Notes: generated by a model not told the origin, from the sequence alone. A stretch of DNA of 64,000 nucleotides from Aurelia coerulea (GCA_039566865.1 CM076957.1:8441896-8505895), one strand, 5' to 3'. Positions 32,419-42,536 are shown, numbered from the stretch's first letter. Numbers and translations: made by a program.

Positions 32419-32751
32419 GGTGACCTATGTTTAGAGGATCTTTGCAGATCAAATATTTACCAAAAACTGCTGTTAAAACGAATGAACGGAGCTAAGAGGA
32501 GTTCATATATAAACAGGGCATTGAAAACTCCTATGCATGTTATTGTTCCTCTTGCTAAACAATATCCATGATCGTCTCGAAATCATCAAATACAATAGGC
32601 TAATAATAGAATACCCAGACTCCTTCCGCGCAGGGCTTTTATCTCCGTTGATTCTCTTTAAAGTCACAAATTCGAATCAGGTTGCGAGACCTGAATAAAA
32701 CATGATGAACAATAATATTAATATAATTGGAAAATATTATATTGCGTATAA
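32419..32751. other. Non-coding stretch before the Gypsy element
   Basis: No gene was seen. AT-rich near 32700-32750. Confidence 0.4.
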
Positions 32752-32756
32752 ATACC

Positions 32757-32932
32757 TGTTGTATAATTGAAGGATTCATGTTAATATTATATTTATACCC
32801 AGGGGACTTTCCATTCGCGTAAACAACCCATAGTATAAAACGGTATGAGTTTTGCGTAAACATGTGATTGAATACTCGTTGGCTTAAACACACACAGGCC
32901 TATTTTCTGTGTCGACTCTAAGTAACACAACA
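32757..32932 (+). repeat. 5' LTR of Gypsy element
   Basis: It begins TGTTGTATAA and ends ACACAACA. It is identical to the 3' LTR except for one C/T difference near 32818. TGGTGACAGGAG directly follows as the probable primer-binding site; I cannot name the tRNA with confidence. Confidence 0.95.
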
Positions 32933-33063
32933 TGGTGACAGGAGTATTCTAACGAGCCTCAACGCTACATTCTGGAGTTGAACTTGGAAAGCTACAGTTG
33001 GGGAAGAGCGGTCGTAAGACTACGGTCGAAGACTTAAAGGCGCCGCAGCTGTGAGCTCGCAAA

Positions 33064-34170
33064 ATGGCAACATTCCAGGTTTCACCCCCAGAGAGGTTCT
33101 CGTTCAAGCCCGAAGAGTGGTCGAAGTGGATCCGAAGATTTGATCGCTTCAGACTGGCGTCAGAGCTGAACAAGAAAGACGAAGAAAGTCAGGTGAACAC
33201 ACTCATCTATTCCATGGGAGATGAAGCAGACGATATTTTGAAATCATTTGAAATGACTGCAGATGATAAGAAAAAGTACAGCGCAGTAAAGAACAAATTT
33301 GAAGGGCACTTCATAATCAAACGCAACGTGATATTCGAGCGTGCTCGTTTTAATATGCGTGTACAAACCGAGGGTGAGTCTGTTGATAATTTTATAACTG
33401 ATTTGTATACCCCTGCTGAATTTTGTAACTTCGATGATCTACGCGACGAATTAATTCGAGATAGAATCGTGGTTGGAATAAGGGATAAAGCAGGGATAAA
33501 TAGTATTTATCCCTGGGATAAAGCCTTATCAGAGCGACTTCAACTGGAGGCAGATTTGACGCTGGAAAAAGCTGTCAATTTGGTTCGCCAGAAGGAGGTT
33601 GTCCGAAAACAACAAAGTTTAATGACTCGTTCGGTTTTTACAGGGACTAACGTCGACGTGCTGAAAGATGCAAAACATGCAAGGCAGAGACAAGATCAAC
33701 ACAAGTGGTCGAGAGGAGCAAAACAAACACGAGCAACTCAGAATGAACAAATTTCTTCGAAGCCAGATGCAAAGAAATGTGACCGGTGTTTTGGCCCTCT
33801 CCATAAAAGAAGTCAGTGTCCAGCACGAAATTCTCAATGTAATTCATGTGGAAAGACCGGACACTGGAAAAAGGCTTGCAGAACCAAACGAGTCAATGAA
33901 GTCTCAGGTGAGATCTTTCCAATTTATTCTGCTGATAATGACGATCATTTATTCCTTGGTGAAGTGTACATCGATGCAGTGAGGAGTAGTTGTACTCATA
34001 ATATGCCTTGGCAGGCTGAGGTTTGCTTGAACCAAAATAAGCTGAAATTCAAATTAGATTCAGGGGCAGATGTCTCTGTCATTCCTCTTTCGCTGTTTGA
34101 AACGCTTGCTGAAAAAGAAAATCTGAAATTGGAGCCAACAAATAAAATATTGTTAGGCCCATGTAATTAG
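33064..34170 (+). CDS. Gypsy Gag and protease N-terminal part
   Basis: It starts MATFQVSPPERFSFKPEE. A helical Gag is followed by two CX2CX4HX4C zinc knuckles (about 33778-33879) that bind element RNA. A retropepsin motif DSGADVSVIP (about 34060) comes next. The frame is stopped by TAG at 34168-34170 inside the protease. Downstream sequence stays in the same frame, so this is a nonsense mutation more than a designed Gag-Pol boundary. A 33-bp in-frame insertion with a perfect 10-bp-arm palindrome lies at 33492-33524. Confidence 0.9.
   Translation: MATFQVSPPERFSFKPEEWSKWIRRFDRFRLASELNKKDEESQVNTLIYSMGDEADDILKSFEMTADDKKKYSAVKNKFEGHFIIKRNVIFERARFNMRVQTEGESVDNFITDLYTPAEFCNFDDLRDELIRDRIVVGIRDKAGINSIYPWDKALSERLQLEADLTLEKAVNLVRQKEVVRKQQSLMTRSVFTGTNVDVLKDAKHARQRQDQHKWSRGAKQTRATQNEQISSKPDAKKCDRCFGPLHKRSQCPARNSQCNSCGKTGHWKKACRTKRVNEVSGEIFPIYSADNDDHLFLGEVYIDAVRSSCTHNMPWQAEVCLNQNKLKFKLDSGADVSVIPLSLFETLAEKENLKLEPTNKILLGPCN
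33492..33524. repeat. 33-bp in-frame palindromic insertion in gag
   Basis: The palindrome agggataaat-agt-atttatccct (33492-33514) is flanked by the direct repeat gggataaagc at 33482-33491 and 33515-33524. It adds eleven codons without breaking the frame. Confidence 0.8.
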
Positions 34171-37059
34171 AAAATCAAATGCTCAGGAAAATTTATTGGA
34201 AAATTAACTGCAAACAGCCAGTCTTTACATGAAGAATTTTATGTTGTAGAAGGTCTTCAAACACCTTTGTTAGGAAGAATGGCTAGTTCTAAATTGAATT
34301 TAATTCAAAAAGTTGAAACAGTGACCACTAATACAAATAAAGTTGATGAAAAGTATACAGAAAAAATCATTAAAGGTTACCCATCTCTATTCAAAGGTCT
34401 TGGAGAATTAGAGGGCGAATACAGAATCCGATTGATACCCAAGCCTACTCCATTTGCTTTGACAGTGCCTAGAAAAGCACTTCTTGAGAAAACAAAAGCA
34501 GAGTTAGATAGAATGCTTGAGATAGGAGTAATTTCTCATGTTGTTGAACCAACCCAGTGGTGTGCACCTATGGTTGTTGTTCCAAAACCAAATGGTGATG
34601 TACGCATATGCGTTGATCTAACTAAATTGAATGAAAACATTTTGAGAGAAGTCCACTCATTGCCTTCTGTGGATTACACCTTAGCAAAATTTGGTGGGTC
34701 AAAGATTTTCTCCAAAATGGATGCTAACAGTGCATTTTGGCAACGTAAATTATCTGATGAATCTTGTTTGTTGACAACATTTTTAACCCCTTGGGGGCGT
34801 TTCTGTTTCAATCGCCTACCATATGGTATTTCCACTGGAAGTGAACAATTCCAGAGATGTATGAGTGAAAAACTTGAAGGTTTGGAAGGAGTTGAAGTAC
34901 TCATTGATGACATAATTGTCCACGGTGCTGATCAAAAGCAGCACGACAAGCGACTAACAGCTGTCCTTAATAGATTAGCTGAAGCTAATATAACCTTGAA
35001 TCAGAAAAAGTGTGAATTTAATGTGAAAACTGTGAAAGTTTTAGGCCACATTATTTCTTCAAATGGAATTTCTGCTGATCCAATGAAAGTAAATGCAATT
35101 ACTTCTATGCAGAAACCAAAAAATGTGAAAGAATTAAGATCTTTTCTTGGAATGGTCAACCATCTCAGTAAATTCAAAAGTCATTTGGCAAGTGAAACAA
35201 AACCATTGAGAGATTTACTTTGCAAAGATAATCAGTGGTACTGGGGCCCAGAACAGGATAAATCCTTTCTAAATGTAAAGCATTCACTTGTGTCTTCTCC
35301 TATTTTAGCACTTTATGATCCAAATAAGGAAACAAAAATTAATGCAGATGCATCTTCTTATGGCATTGGTGGTGTTATTCTTCAGAAACAAGAGGATGGG
35401 GACTGGAAACCAGTGTCATATGTTTCAAGAGCACTTACGCCTACAGAGGCACGATACAGTCAAATTGAGAAAGAATGTCTTGCTTTCACGTGGACATGTG
35501 AGCGATCAAGTGATTACATCCTGGGAAAACAAATCATTGGTGAAACTGATCACAAGCCGTTGATTCCCTTGTTGACTACATATATGGTAGAGAAACTTCC
35601 TCCAAGAATCCAGAGATTCAGAATGCGACTTATGCGATTTCAAATCAAGGAAATGATTCACATTCCTGGCAAGCAAATGTACACATCAGACATATTGTCA
35701 CGTTTGTCAGCAGTTGAGCAGTCTGCAGAGAGTCTGATTGATCATGATGAGATGATGCTGTACGTAGCAAACATAATTGAAGCATTGCCAGTTTCTGATG
35801 TGAGGCTGCAGCAAATCATCCAGGCACAAGACAATGATCCTGTATGCTGCAAACTGAAAGAATTTATACTTGAAGGATGGCCAGAGAAGTATAAAATGTC
35901 TGATTCTCTTAAACCTTATTGGAATTTCAGGGGGGAACTCACCATTGTTCAAAATGTCATTTTGAAATCTATGCAGATTTTGATACCCTCTGTGATGCAA
36001 CTTGATGTTTTAGATAAAATTCATCAAGGACATCAAGGTATAGTGAAGTGTAGAAGTCGAGCTAGACAATCAGTTTGGTGGCCAGGAATTAGTAGAGAAA
36101 TTCAAGATATGGTTCAATCTTGTAGAATTTGTGCAGGGTATAAAACAAATACCCCTGAACCTTTAAATCCCACAGCATTTCCAGAAAGACCTTGGCAATT
36201 TGTGGGTATCGATTTCTTCCACACCAAGGCATCTGATTATCTGTTAATAGTAGATTATTTTTCTAGATACGTTGAAGTTGCAGGTATGAACAAAGGCAAA
36301 AGAGCACCTGATGTAATCAATACATTGAAGGACGTATTTGCAAGACATGGGATACCTGAAGAGATCAGATCCGACAATGGACCTCCATTTGACAGTAGTG
36401 AGTTCACTCATTTTGCAAAAGATTGGGACATCAAACTAAACCCATCCAGTCCATATTACCCTCAGTCAAACGGCGAAGCAGAGAGGTCAGTGCAAACAAT
36501 CAAGGACATCTTGAAGAAGGAGAAAGACAAGCATCAGGCATTGCTAGCGTACAGATCGACTCCGCTGCAAAACGGTTTCTCGCCTGCAGAATTGTTGATG
36601 GGAAGAAAGCTGAGAACAACAGTTCCTGTTTTCCATGCACAACTTGATCCAAAGTGGCCAGATTTCGGCAAGTTGAATGAAAGAGAGACAGCATACCGGC
36701 GAAAGCAGCAATTGTATTACAATGCACGACATCATGCAAAACCATTACCTCCTTTATGCACAGGACAGGAAGTGAAAATCAAGGGTCACGTGCAACCCGG
36801 CGTTGTTGTTGAAAAGTCACATAGTCCAAGGCAATATGTCATAGCAACACCTACCTCAGAAGTGAAGCGTAACCGGGTACAGATCACTCCCTTACCACCA
36901 CCTTCACCAGTCACAGCAGCAACCAGAATCAGTCAGTCAACTGAAAGCAGTCAGTCAGTTTCTCAGGGACCAAGAATTCCACCTTTGAACATTTTGACAA
37001 GACCGAAGAGAACAATAAAACCTTCCTTGAAAGCACTGGAAAATATGGACAACTTATGA
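34171..37059 (+). CDS. Gypsy Pol: protease end, RT, RNase H, integrase
   Basis: The same frame continues past the TAG. In order: the protease end with LLGRMA (about 34267), reverse transcriptase with DVRICVDLTKLN, SKMDANSAFWQ and VLIDDIIVHG (catalytic IDD, about 34900), and RNase H with INADASSYGIGG. An integrase zinc domain (HQGHQGIVKC...CRICAG) and catalytic core follow: GIDFFHTKASDY, RSDNGPPFDSSEF and SPYYPQSNGEAERS supply D, D and E. The first ATG is at 34267. It ends at 37057-37059, just before the polypurine tract. Only the upstream stop prevents a full polyprotein. Confidence 0.95.
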   Translation, partial: KIKCSGKFIGKLTANSQSLHEEFYVVEGLQTPLLGRMASSKLNLIQKVETVTTNTNKVDEKYTEKIIKGYPSLFKGLGELEGEYRIRLIPKPTPFALTVPRKALLEKTKAELDRMLEIGVISHVVEPTQWCAPMVVVPKPNGDVRICVDLTKLNENILREVHSLPSVDYTLAKFGGSKIFSKMDANSAFWQRKLSDESCLLTTFLTPWGRFCFNRLPYGISTGSEQFQRCMSEKLEGLEGVEVLIDDIIVHGADQKQHDKRLTAVLNRLAEANITLNQKKCEFNVKTVKVLGHIISSNGISADPMKVNAITSMQKPKNVKELRSFLGMVNHLSKFKSHLASETKPLRDLLCKDNQWYWGPEQDKSFLNVKHSLVSSPILALYDPNKETKINADASSYGIGGVILQKQEDGDWKPVSYVSRALTPTEARYSQIEKECLAFTWTCERSSDYILGKQIIGETDHKPLIPLLTTYMVEKLPPRIQRFRMRLMRFQIKEMIHIPGKQMYTSDILSRLSAVEQSAESLIDHDEMMLYVANIIEALPVSDVRLQQIIQAQDNDPVCCKLKEFILEGWPEKYKMSDSLKPYWNFRGELTIVQNVILKSMQILIPSVMQLDVLDKIHQGHQGIVKCRSRARQSVWWPGISREIQDMVQSCRICAGYKTNTPEPLNPTAFPERPWQFVGIDFFHTKASDYLLIVDYFSRYVEVAGMNKGKRAPDVINTLKDVFARHGIPEEIRSDNGPPFDSSEFTHFAKDWDIKLNPSSPYYPQSNGEAERSVQTIKDILKKEKDKHQALLAYRSTPLQNGFSPAELLMGRKLRTTVPVFHAQLDPKWPDFGKLNERETAYRRKQQLYYNARHHAKPLPPLCTGQEVKIKGHVQPGVVVEKSHSPRQYVIATPTSEVKRNRVQITPLPPPSPVTAATRISQSTESSQSVSQGPRIPPLNILTRPKRTIKPSLKALENMDNL

Positions 37060-37075
37060 ACTCAAGAAAGGGAGA
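37060..37075 (+). other. Polypurine tract of Gypsy element
   Basis: AAGAAAGGGAGA lies immediately before the 3' LTR and would prime plus-strand synthesis. Confidence 0.85.
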
Positions 37076-37251
37076 TGTTGTATAATTGAAGGATTCATGT
37101 TAATATTATATTTATACCCAGGGGACTTTCCATTCGTGTAAACAACCCATAGTATAAAACGGTATGAGTTTTGCGTAAACATGTGATTGAATACTCGTTG
37201 GCTTAAACACACACAGGCCTATTTTCTGTGTCGACTCTAAGTAACACAACA
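37076..37251 (+). repeat. 3' LTR of Gypsy element
   Basis: Direct repeat of 32757-32932 with one substitution. Confidence 0.95.
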
Positions 37252-37389
37252 ATACCAAATCACCACAAGCAGAAACACTATTTTCAAAGTAGTTCACTTT
37301 GCCCCAAAACCTCCGCCCAGAAACAAAACCTAAAATAGTAAATAAATCAATATTCTACCTCTTTCCTGCCCTATTCCTATTCCTGACCT

Positions 37390-37935
37390 ATTCTACTTGA
37401 TTGATAAATGTTACCATTTTGAGACAATGACCTTTGTTTACAGTTACAAGAGCCTACTGACTGTTTGCATACTTTAGGACCAATTCCCTGTTTTCCTGAA
37501 AAGCCCCCCTGGGGTGTGAAATTGTATGACCCCTCAAATTGAAGCTAATGATGTGTTCTAATCAGTAAATTGGTTTTGATTGATAAATTTTACCATTTTG
37601 AGACAATGGCCTTTGCTTACAGTGACAAGCGCCTACTGACGGTTTGCATACTTTGGGACCAATTCCCTGTTTTCCTGAAAAGCCCCCCTGGGGTATGAAA
37701 TTGTACGACCCCTCAAAATGTAGCTAATGATGTGTTCTAATCAGTAAATTGGTTTTGATTGATAAATTTTACCATTTTGAGACAATGGCCTTTGGTACAA
37801 GAGCCTTATTGACTGTTTGCATACTTTGGGACCCATTCCCCATTTTCCTGAAAAGCCCCCCTGGGGTATGAAATTATATGACCCCTCAAAATGAAGCTAA
37901 TGGAGTGTTGTAATCAGTAAATTTGTTTTGATTTG
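37390..37935. repeat. ~180-bp tandem repeats, right array (inverted)
   Basis: This is the inverted counterpart of the array at 26870-27335. The marker ttgattgataaat recurs at about 37398, 37577 and 37757. Each unit contains aaaagcccccctgggg and gcatacttt. Confidence 0.9.
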
Positions 37936-38166
37936 TGTCAGATCTTTATTGTTTGTGCTATACTATTGTCATTATATTGGGAAGTTTTTCCGAATCCGAA
38001 TCTTGTTCTGAATCTGAATGTGAATCTTGTTCCGGGGAAATTAAAGTTAATTTTGGCTCTCTCACAGCTGTTTAATTTATTTTAAAGTCTACTCGCAGCT
38101 CGCACATTTATTTATTTCGCTCGCTACTACGCGTCAGGCCAAATCAGGCAGGTTTTCCAACCATTT

Positions 38167-38835
38167 ATAAGGGGCCTATTCATTATGTCAGCGACATATA
38201 ACAACCTGGGTCAGCGAAAATTAGTAATGAATGCAAGATCCTCTCTCGTCTCAACTCAATAGTCTATTCATTCATTCATTAATTCATTCACTCTTTCTTT
38301 GCCTCTTGTTTTATTCGCTAAAATAATAATGACATCGATCATGGCCTGCTAAAATTTTAATTAAAACGTCAACGAGTTAATCAAAATGTAATATACCAAG
38401 AAACTAACCGTTGTTGTGACAGTATTTTCCATCATTTCTAAAACTTTCGGTTCTTCTACTTGTTAAACTTTTGTCATTGTGTGTGTCCTGCTGCTTGGCC
38501 TAAGGAAAGGAATAGCAATGACAACAACAACGACAACGACAACAACATATTATCGTGCAGCAAGTCTGAGATATGTTTTTGCCGCTGACCGACAGCACCA
38601 TGCGCCCCCGCATTTAGTTGGAATCTGTGAATTTGGAAAGCTGACAGAAAAAACAAACAATAGATTTTTGAAGATTCCCAATTCCCAATTTAGTGTTTTG
38701 CAAAATGCTCCAAAATTGGCCGCAGCCTTTTCACCATCATCTCTGAAATCCTTCTCCAAGATCTGAGCAACATTTTGAACCAGGTAAGCAATTCGGGAAA
38801 ATAGGGGATCATACTTCAATTTTTTATCGAAGCAC
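38167..38835. other. Non-coding stretch with ATTC microsatellite
   Basis: An (ATTC)n run lies at 38265-38293 and an imperfect (ACA/ACG)n run at 38520-38549. No gene was recognised. Confidence 0.45.
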
Positions 38836-39396
38836 CACGCGGACCAAACGAGAACAATAGTCCGCGGTTTTCTCGTCCGCGTTTTAGACTTTAACACCGG
38901 TAAAATCTAAAACGCGGACAAGGATTTTAGAAGACCGCGGACCATTCAAATGTAACGAATTTAACGAGTTTTTCTCCGAAGTAAACATTGTCTCTTTGCA
39001 TCATTTCTCTCGTATTGCACCATTTCCTTCTTCCATTTGTTACTAGTTTTATTACAAAGACGGAAACACTAATGAAATTCTTTGACATTTTGCAAAAGAC
39101 AAAAAACGGAGATTTAAGGACCGTTTCTCACGGCGTCAACGGACCAGAGGAAATGTATGAAATTGACATTAAAGCTTTAAAGAAGGCGTAAAGATTACTG
39201 GAAGTATCAAGTGAAACAAAGAGCTTCATTTGGCCTAATTGGATAATTATCGAATTCTGGTCGCAAATGTTTTAACTGGGATCCGCAAATGTTGCTACTG
39301 GGATCCGCAGATGTTTCTACTACTGGGAACAATAATCAATTAGGCAAGGTGATTACCGTGATTACAAGAATTTTCAATAACAAATTCGTTATATTT

Positions 39397-39482
39397 GAAT
39401 GGTCCGTGGTTTTCTTGTCCGCGATTTAGATTTTTACCAGTGTGAAATTCTAAAACGGGGACAAAAAAACCGCGGACAAGTT
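39397..39482. repeat. Internal CCGCGG hairpin module
   Basis: It resembles the right terminal module of the foldback element (aatggtccgtggttttcttg, then complementary sequence) but is more diverged and lacks the outermost 20 bp. It may be the original right end of a shorter element of about 650 bp. Confidence 0.65.
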
Positions 39483-39696
39483 TGTGACTTGTCTAAAAAC
39501 CTGAATGGCTGTGATGATAAAGCTAGTTAACCAATCGAAAAAGGAAACATGATTGAGAACTGACTGAAGAAATGTATTCCTGGAATGTATTTTTTCGATT
39601 CCCTCCGCTGGTTTCACTTCGCCTATCTGTACTTAGGCCCATTCTTCCAAACGGCCACCCCCACCTGCATGCAATCTCTACGAAGGGTTGCAACAT

Positions 39697-41112
39697 AATA
39701 ATAATAATAATATAATAATAATACAATTTATTTACAGTTGGCTAGAGAGATAGCTGATGCTAAGAAAGGCCAACTCTACCCTATTTACAATGTCTGAAAT
39801 TAAGCTATATTATACAAATGCGGCAGTTACATCCGGATCCCTTCCAACTTCTGATTTCAATTTTGAATTCATCATCGCTTTTCGCAGCTTTATATTGGTC
39901 TGGAAGACGATTCCAAACCATGCTACCCCTATACGAAGGAGACTCGTTTCCATATTTATTGATCCTGGTTTTAAGAAGTTGGAGGAGATCGTTTATTCTT
40001 AAGTTATATGAAAGCATTTTTCTATTGAAGAACTCCCACAGAAAGGAGGGGTTTCCAGAAGTAATACATTTGTATACCTCTAGCATAAGTTTTTGCAAAT
40101 TTTTTACATGTATTGTGATTTGCCCGTTCTTGCGTAAGAGTTCTTCAAAACTGGAGTCAAAATCATTTAGCAGCACTCTCAGGGCACGCTTATGAACTCG
40201 ATTGACTTCATCGTTAGCTGTTTTTCCACAGAACATCCAGATGAGTGGGCAATAGTTAAAATTTGTTAGTATGAATGAGTTATATAGCAGGCTAGCTTTT
40301 TGAGAGTCAAGGTTTCTTGCAACCCATGAAAAAGCTTTTACTTAATTTTTGGTCTTTTGGCAGATAGTTTCGATGTGTCCATTAAAGCTTAGTTTTGAGT
40401 CAATGGTGACAACTAAGAGTTTTACTGTCTCGGACATCTTTATGATATTGCCATGAATATAATGCATAACTCGTGGTCTTCTTTAAGCCCAATGAAAATT
40501 AACTGAAATTTGTCCGGATTTGCAACCATTTCGTTGAGTTTATACCAGTTCTCTCATCATATCATTTTCAATGCATGTTGCTACTTCGTCTAAGGTTTCA
40601 CCACATGCAAAGATCGTGTTATCGTCAGCAAAGTTGTAAACCTGAGAGTGCTCTATAGCATAAAAGAAGTCATTTATAAATATATTAAATAAGAGGGGGC
40701 CAAGTACGGACCCCTGTGGAACTCCTTTTGACAATGTTTTCCAGCTACTAAAGCTACTGCCTATTTTGACCCTCTGCTTTCTCCCAGTGAGGTAACTGTG
40801 TATGAGTTTCAGACTGTCCATGCTGAAGCCGTAAGCCTCAAGTTTAGCGATGAGCAGATCATGAGGCAGACAGTCGTATGCCTTTGAGAGGTCCATAAGT
40901 ACAATGGCAGTGACACCCCCTTATCGATACAGTGACGAACCATGTCAACAACCCGAAATAGAGCATGCTGAGTACTGTGTCCTTTTTTAAAAGCACAAAG
41001 GATTGACGAGAGTCTCTTTTCAATAAAAGGTAGAATTTGTTTTAATAGTAGGCGCTCGAAAACCTTTGATAGAAACAGATTTAAGAACAGTATTTGTGGA
41101 ATACGAGAGGAA
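39697..41112 (-). pseudogene. LINE reverse transcriptase, minus strand, in the foldback
   Basis: The minus strand encodes SKVFERLLLKQILPF, MDLSKAYDCLPHDLL (first catalytic aspartate), LSKGVPQGSVLGPLLF and NFADDNTIFACG (catalytic FADD). After frame changes it continues to a C-terminus ending CNCRICII at 39805. The 3' end is a TTATTA-type run (39697-39722 on the + strand). Several frameshifts lie between 40236 and 40900. The copy is 5'-truncated, since no endonuclease is seen. The Cys-rich ending resembles the LINE fragment at 59384-60088. Confidence 0.85.
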
Positions 41113-41289
41113 TTTCGCAAAGAGACAATGTTTTCTTCGGAGAAAAACAGAAAATTAGGTAACGAACGTTCAAATTCATTATACTTCAATGGTCCGCGAA
41201 ATGGTTGTCCGCGTTTTAGATTTTACCGGTGTGAAAGTCTAAAACGCGGACAAGAAAACCGCGGACTATCGTTCTCGTTTGGTTCGCGT

Positions 41290-41722
41290 GTCCGCGTCGT
41301 CCGCGTTGTCCGCGGTTTAGACCTGGCCGTTATTGGCCTAAGTATTTTGGTCTGCCAAAGTAAACCCTCCTAGTGTTCAAACTCCTTGAAATAAACAAGC
41401 AGTCAAATTATTTTTGAAGAGATTGATACTTTGTTGTTTATTTTATTGAATTGCAAGCCTGTTTGACTCTTCTGAGCCTCACAAGCTAAGAAATTTCAAG
41501 GCCACTAGATTTTGGTATAAAAATAGTGAGGAAAAATTGATCGAATTTCCATGTAATTTGCAAAAAATCTGGCCACAGCCTTTTCAAGAAACTTTTTGTA
41601 TCAATCGAAATTTTATTTGGCAGAAAGAAAATTGTATCGGCACTGCCGGGAAAATAGGGGATGACATCGTAAAAATTAGATATCTACAAGTTGGTTTATG
41701 TTGATTGCCGAGCCCGTCATCT
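41290..41722. other. Non-coding stretch, nothing identified
   Basis: The first ~40 bp repeat the GTCCGCG motif of the neighbouring foldback. No coding frame is convincing. Confidence 0.4.
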
Positions 41723-41867
41723 CGAGGGGTGTATCACTCTTCAAAAAAGGCGTACGAGATTTTTTAAAACAATAGGATTTCTAGGGATTTTTTGCGGATT
41801 TTTGCGGAAAAACAAAAGGATTTTCGCCAAAGGTGTACGAGATTTTCACAGAGTGATACACCCCTCG
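41723..41867. mobile_element. 145-bp MITE of hAT-like family A
   Basis: It has the same 17-bp ends as 1186-2810 (CGAGGGGTGTATCACTC), the same GTACGAGATTTT block inside both ends, and GGATTTTT motifs. The flanks cgtcatct and catcattt form an 8-bp TSD with two transitions. It is an internally deleted derivative. Confidence 0.85.
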
Positions 41868-42208
41868 CATCATTTTTGTTTATTTACAATCCAGCAGCCG
41901 CAAACAATGGAGAGCAACGACAACAGCTCAAGGCGAAGTCAAAATTCTACCCCCGTCCTTAGCCCATGTTAGTATTGATTACTTAATGTTTGCTTTGATG
42001 TACCAAGGGGGTCAGATAGATTGGGACGAAATTCTCGTTGTTTTGCAGTATATCGCAAATTTTTTGTGACATTGATTTCACGTTTGTATTCCCTTTATAG
42101 CAAATTGATCGTTGAACAGAGCTAGTCAGTTACATTTTACAGAATAGTTTTTTAACCTCAGGGTAAGCATGACTGCGTTCAGAAAATATTTCTGGCTCGT
42201 CGATGTTT
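41868..42208. other. Non-coding stretch, nothing identified
   Basis: A short frame MESNDNSSRRSQNS (about 41907-41972) begins in a reasonable ATG context, but has no recognisable relatives. Confidence 0.3.
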
Positions 42209-42351
42209 CAAGTCAGTGGAACTTTCCGCGCGTGCGGAATTTTGCACAATAAAAAATAATTCAACCCTAAATTTCTATTCAATGACAGAGCGACATTTTC
42301 TCTTGTTGAAACAAAAGAATTTCCGTCCGCTCGGAAAATTCCACTGACTGG
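42209..42351. mobile_element. ~143-bp MITE with AGTCAGTGGAA ends
   Basis: The inverted ends AGTCAGTGGAACTTTCC and its near complement enclose a core that also appears inside the mariner-like element at 61446-62438 (tctattcaat, then acattttctcttgt). No TSD is clear. Confidence 0.65.
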
Positions 42352-42377
42352 AAATTGGCCTTTACTCGCAGTGACGC

Positions 42378-42536
42378 ATGGCGGACGGGAAGTTTAGTCC
42401 ATCGTCCATCGAAGGTTTAGTTGAGACACTATGGTTGAGAGAAGAAATTCCAGGCTTAGCACCTGACTTTCATTGCACAGACTTAGATAGTTTGACTTCT
42501 TCACAACACTGCACTGGTTTGCGATTAATAAACTGG
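42378..42536 (+). other. Candidate first exon of an unknown gene
   Basis: An ATG opens a frame MADGKFSPSSIEGLVETLW. It stays hydrophilic until a possible donor at 42536 (ACTGG then gtaaaa), after which the translation turns hydrophobic and low-complexity. It sits beside the TTAA transposon at 42729. I do not recognise the protein, and chance is possible. Confidence 0.25.

Larger units (their letters stand above)
32757..37251 (+). mobile_element. Gypsy LTR retrotransposon, young but broken
   Basis: Two 176-bp LTRs (32757-32932 and 37076-37251) differ at one position. A 5-bp TSD, atacc, lies at 32752-32756 and 37252-37256. Gag, protease, reverse transcriptase, RNase H and integrase lie in one frame, interrupted by a single TAG. 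The near-identity of the LTRs means recent insertion. Confidence 0.95.
26638..38166. mobile_element. Large inverted-repeat structure with ~180-bp tandem arrays
   Basis: The left end (26638-27335) and right end (37390-38166) are inverted relative to each other over several hundred bp. Both begin near ggttggaaaac, share acaagattcacattcag and aaaacttcccaatataatg, and then run into three or so copies of a ~180-bp unit. Between them lie MITEs, two LINEs and a Gypsy element, most with their own boundaries. Removing these leaves about 2 kb, so the ends probably belong to one non-autonomous DNA transposon swollen by later insertions. No TSD was found, so two independent insertions remain possible. 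Confidence 0.6.
38836..41289. mobile_element. Foldback element with palindromic CCGCGG-rich ends
   Basis: The left end (38836 to about 39005) and right end (about 41113-41289) are inverted copies over ~170 bp, starting CACGCGGACCAAACGAGAAC. Each end is itself a hairpin: AGTCCGCGGTTTTC, then GTCCGCGTTTTAGA, then the complements. A third, partial hairpin lies at 39397-39482. A LINE occupies most of the centre. No TSD was identified and no transposase is visible. Confidence 0.7.

Noticed and set aside
37060..37251. Minus-strand frame overlapping the Gypsy 3' LTR as a separate gene
   Set aside because: It is LTR sequence, present identically in the 5' LTR.
38988..39191. 67-codon frame beside the CCGCGG hairpin as a gene
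   Set aside because: It lies partly inside the inverted terminal repeat and shows no family resemblance.
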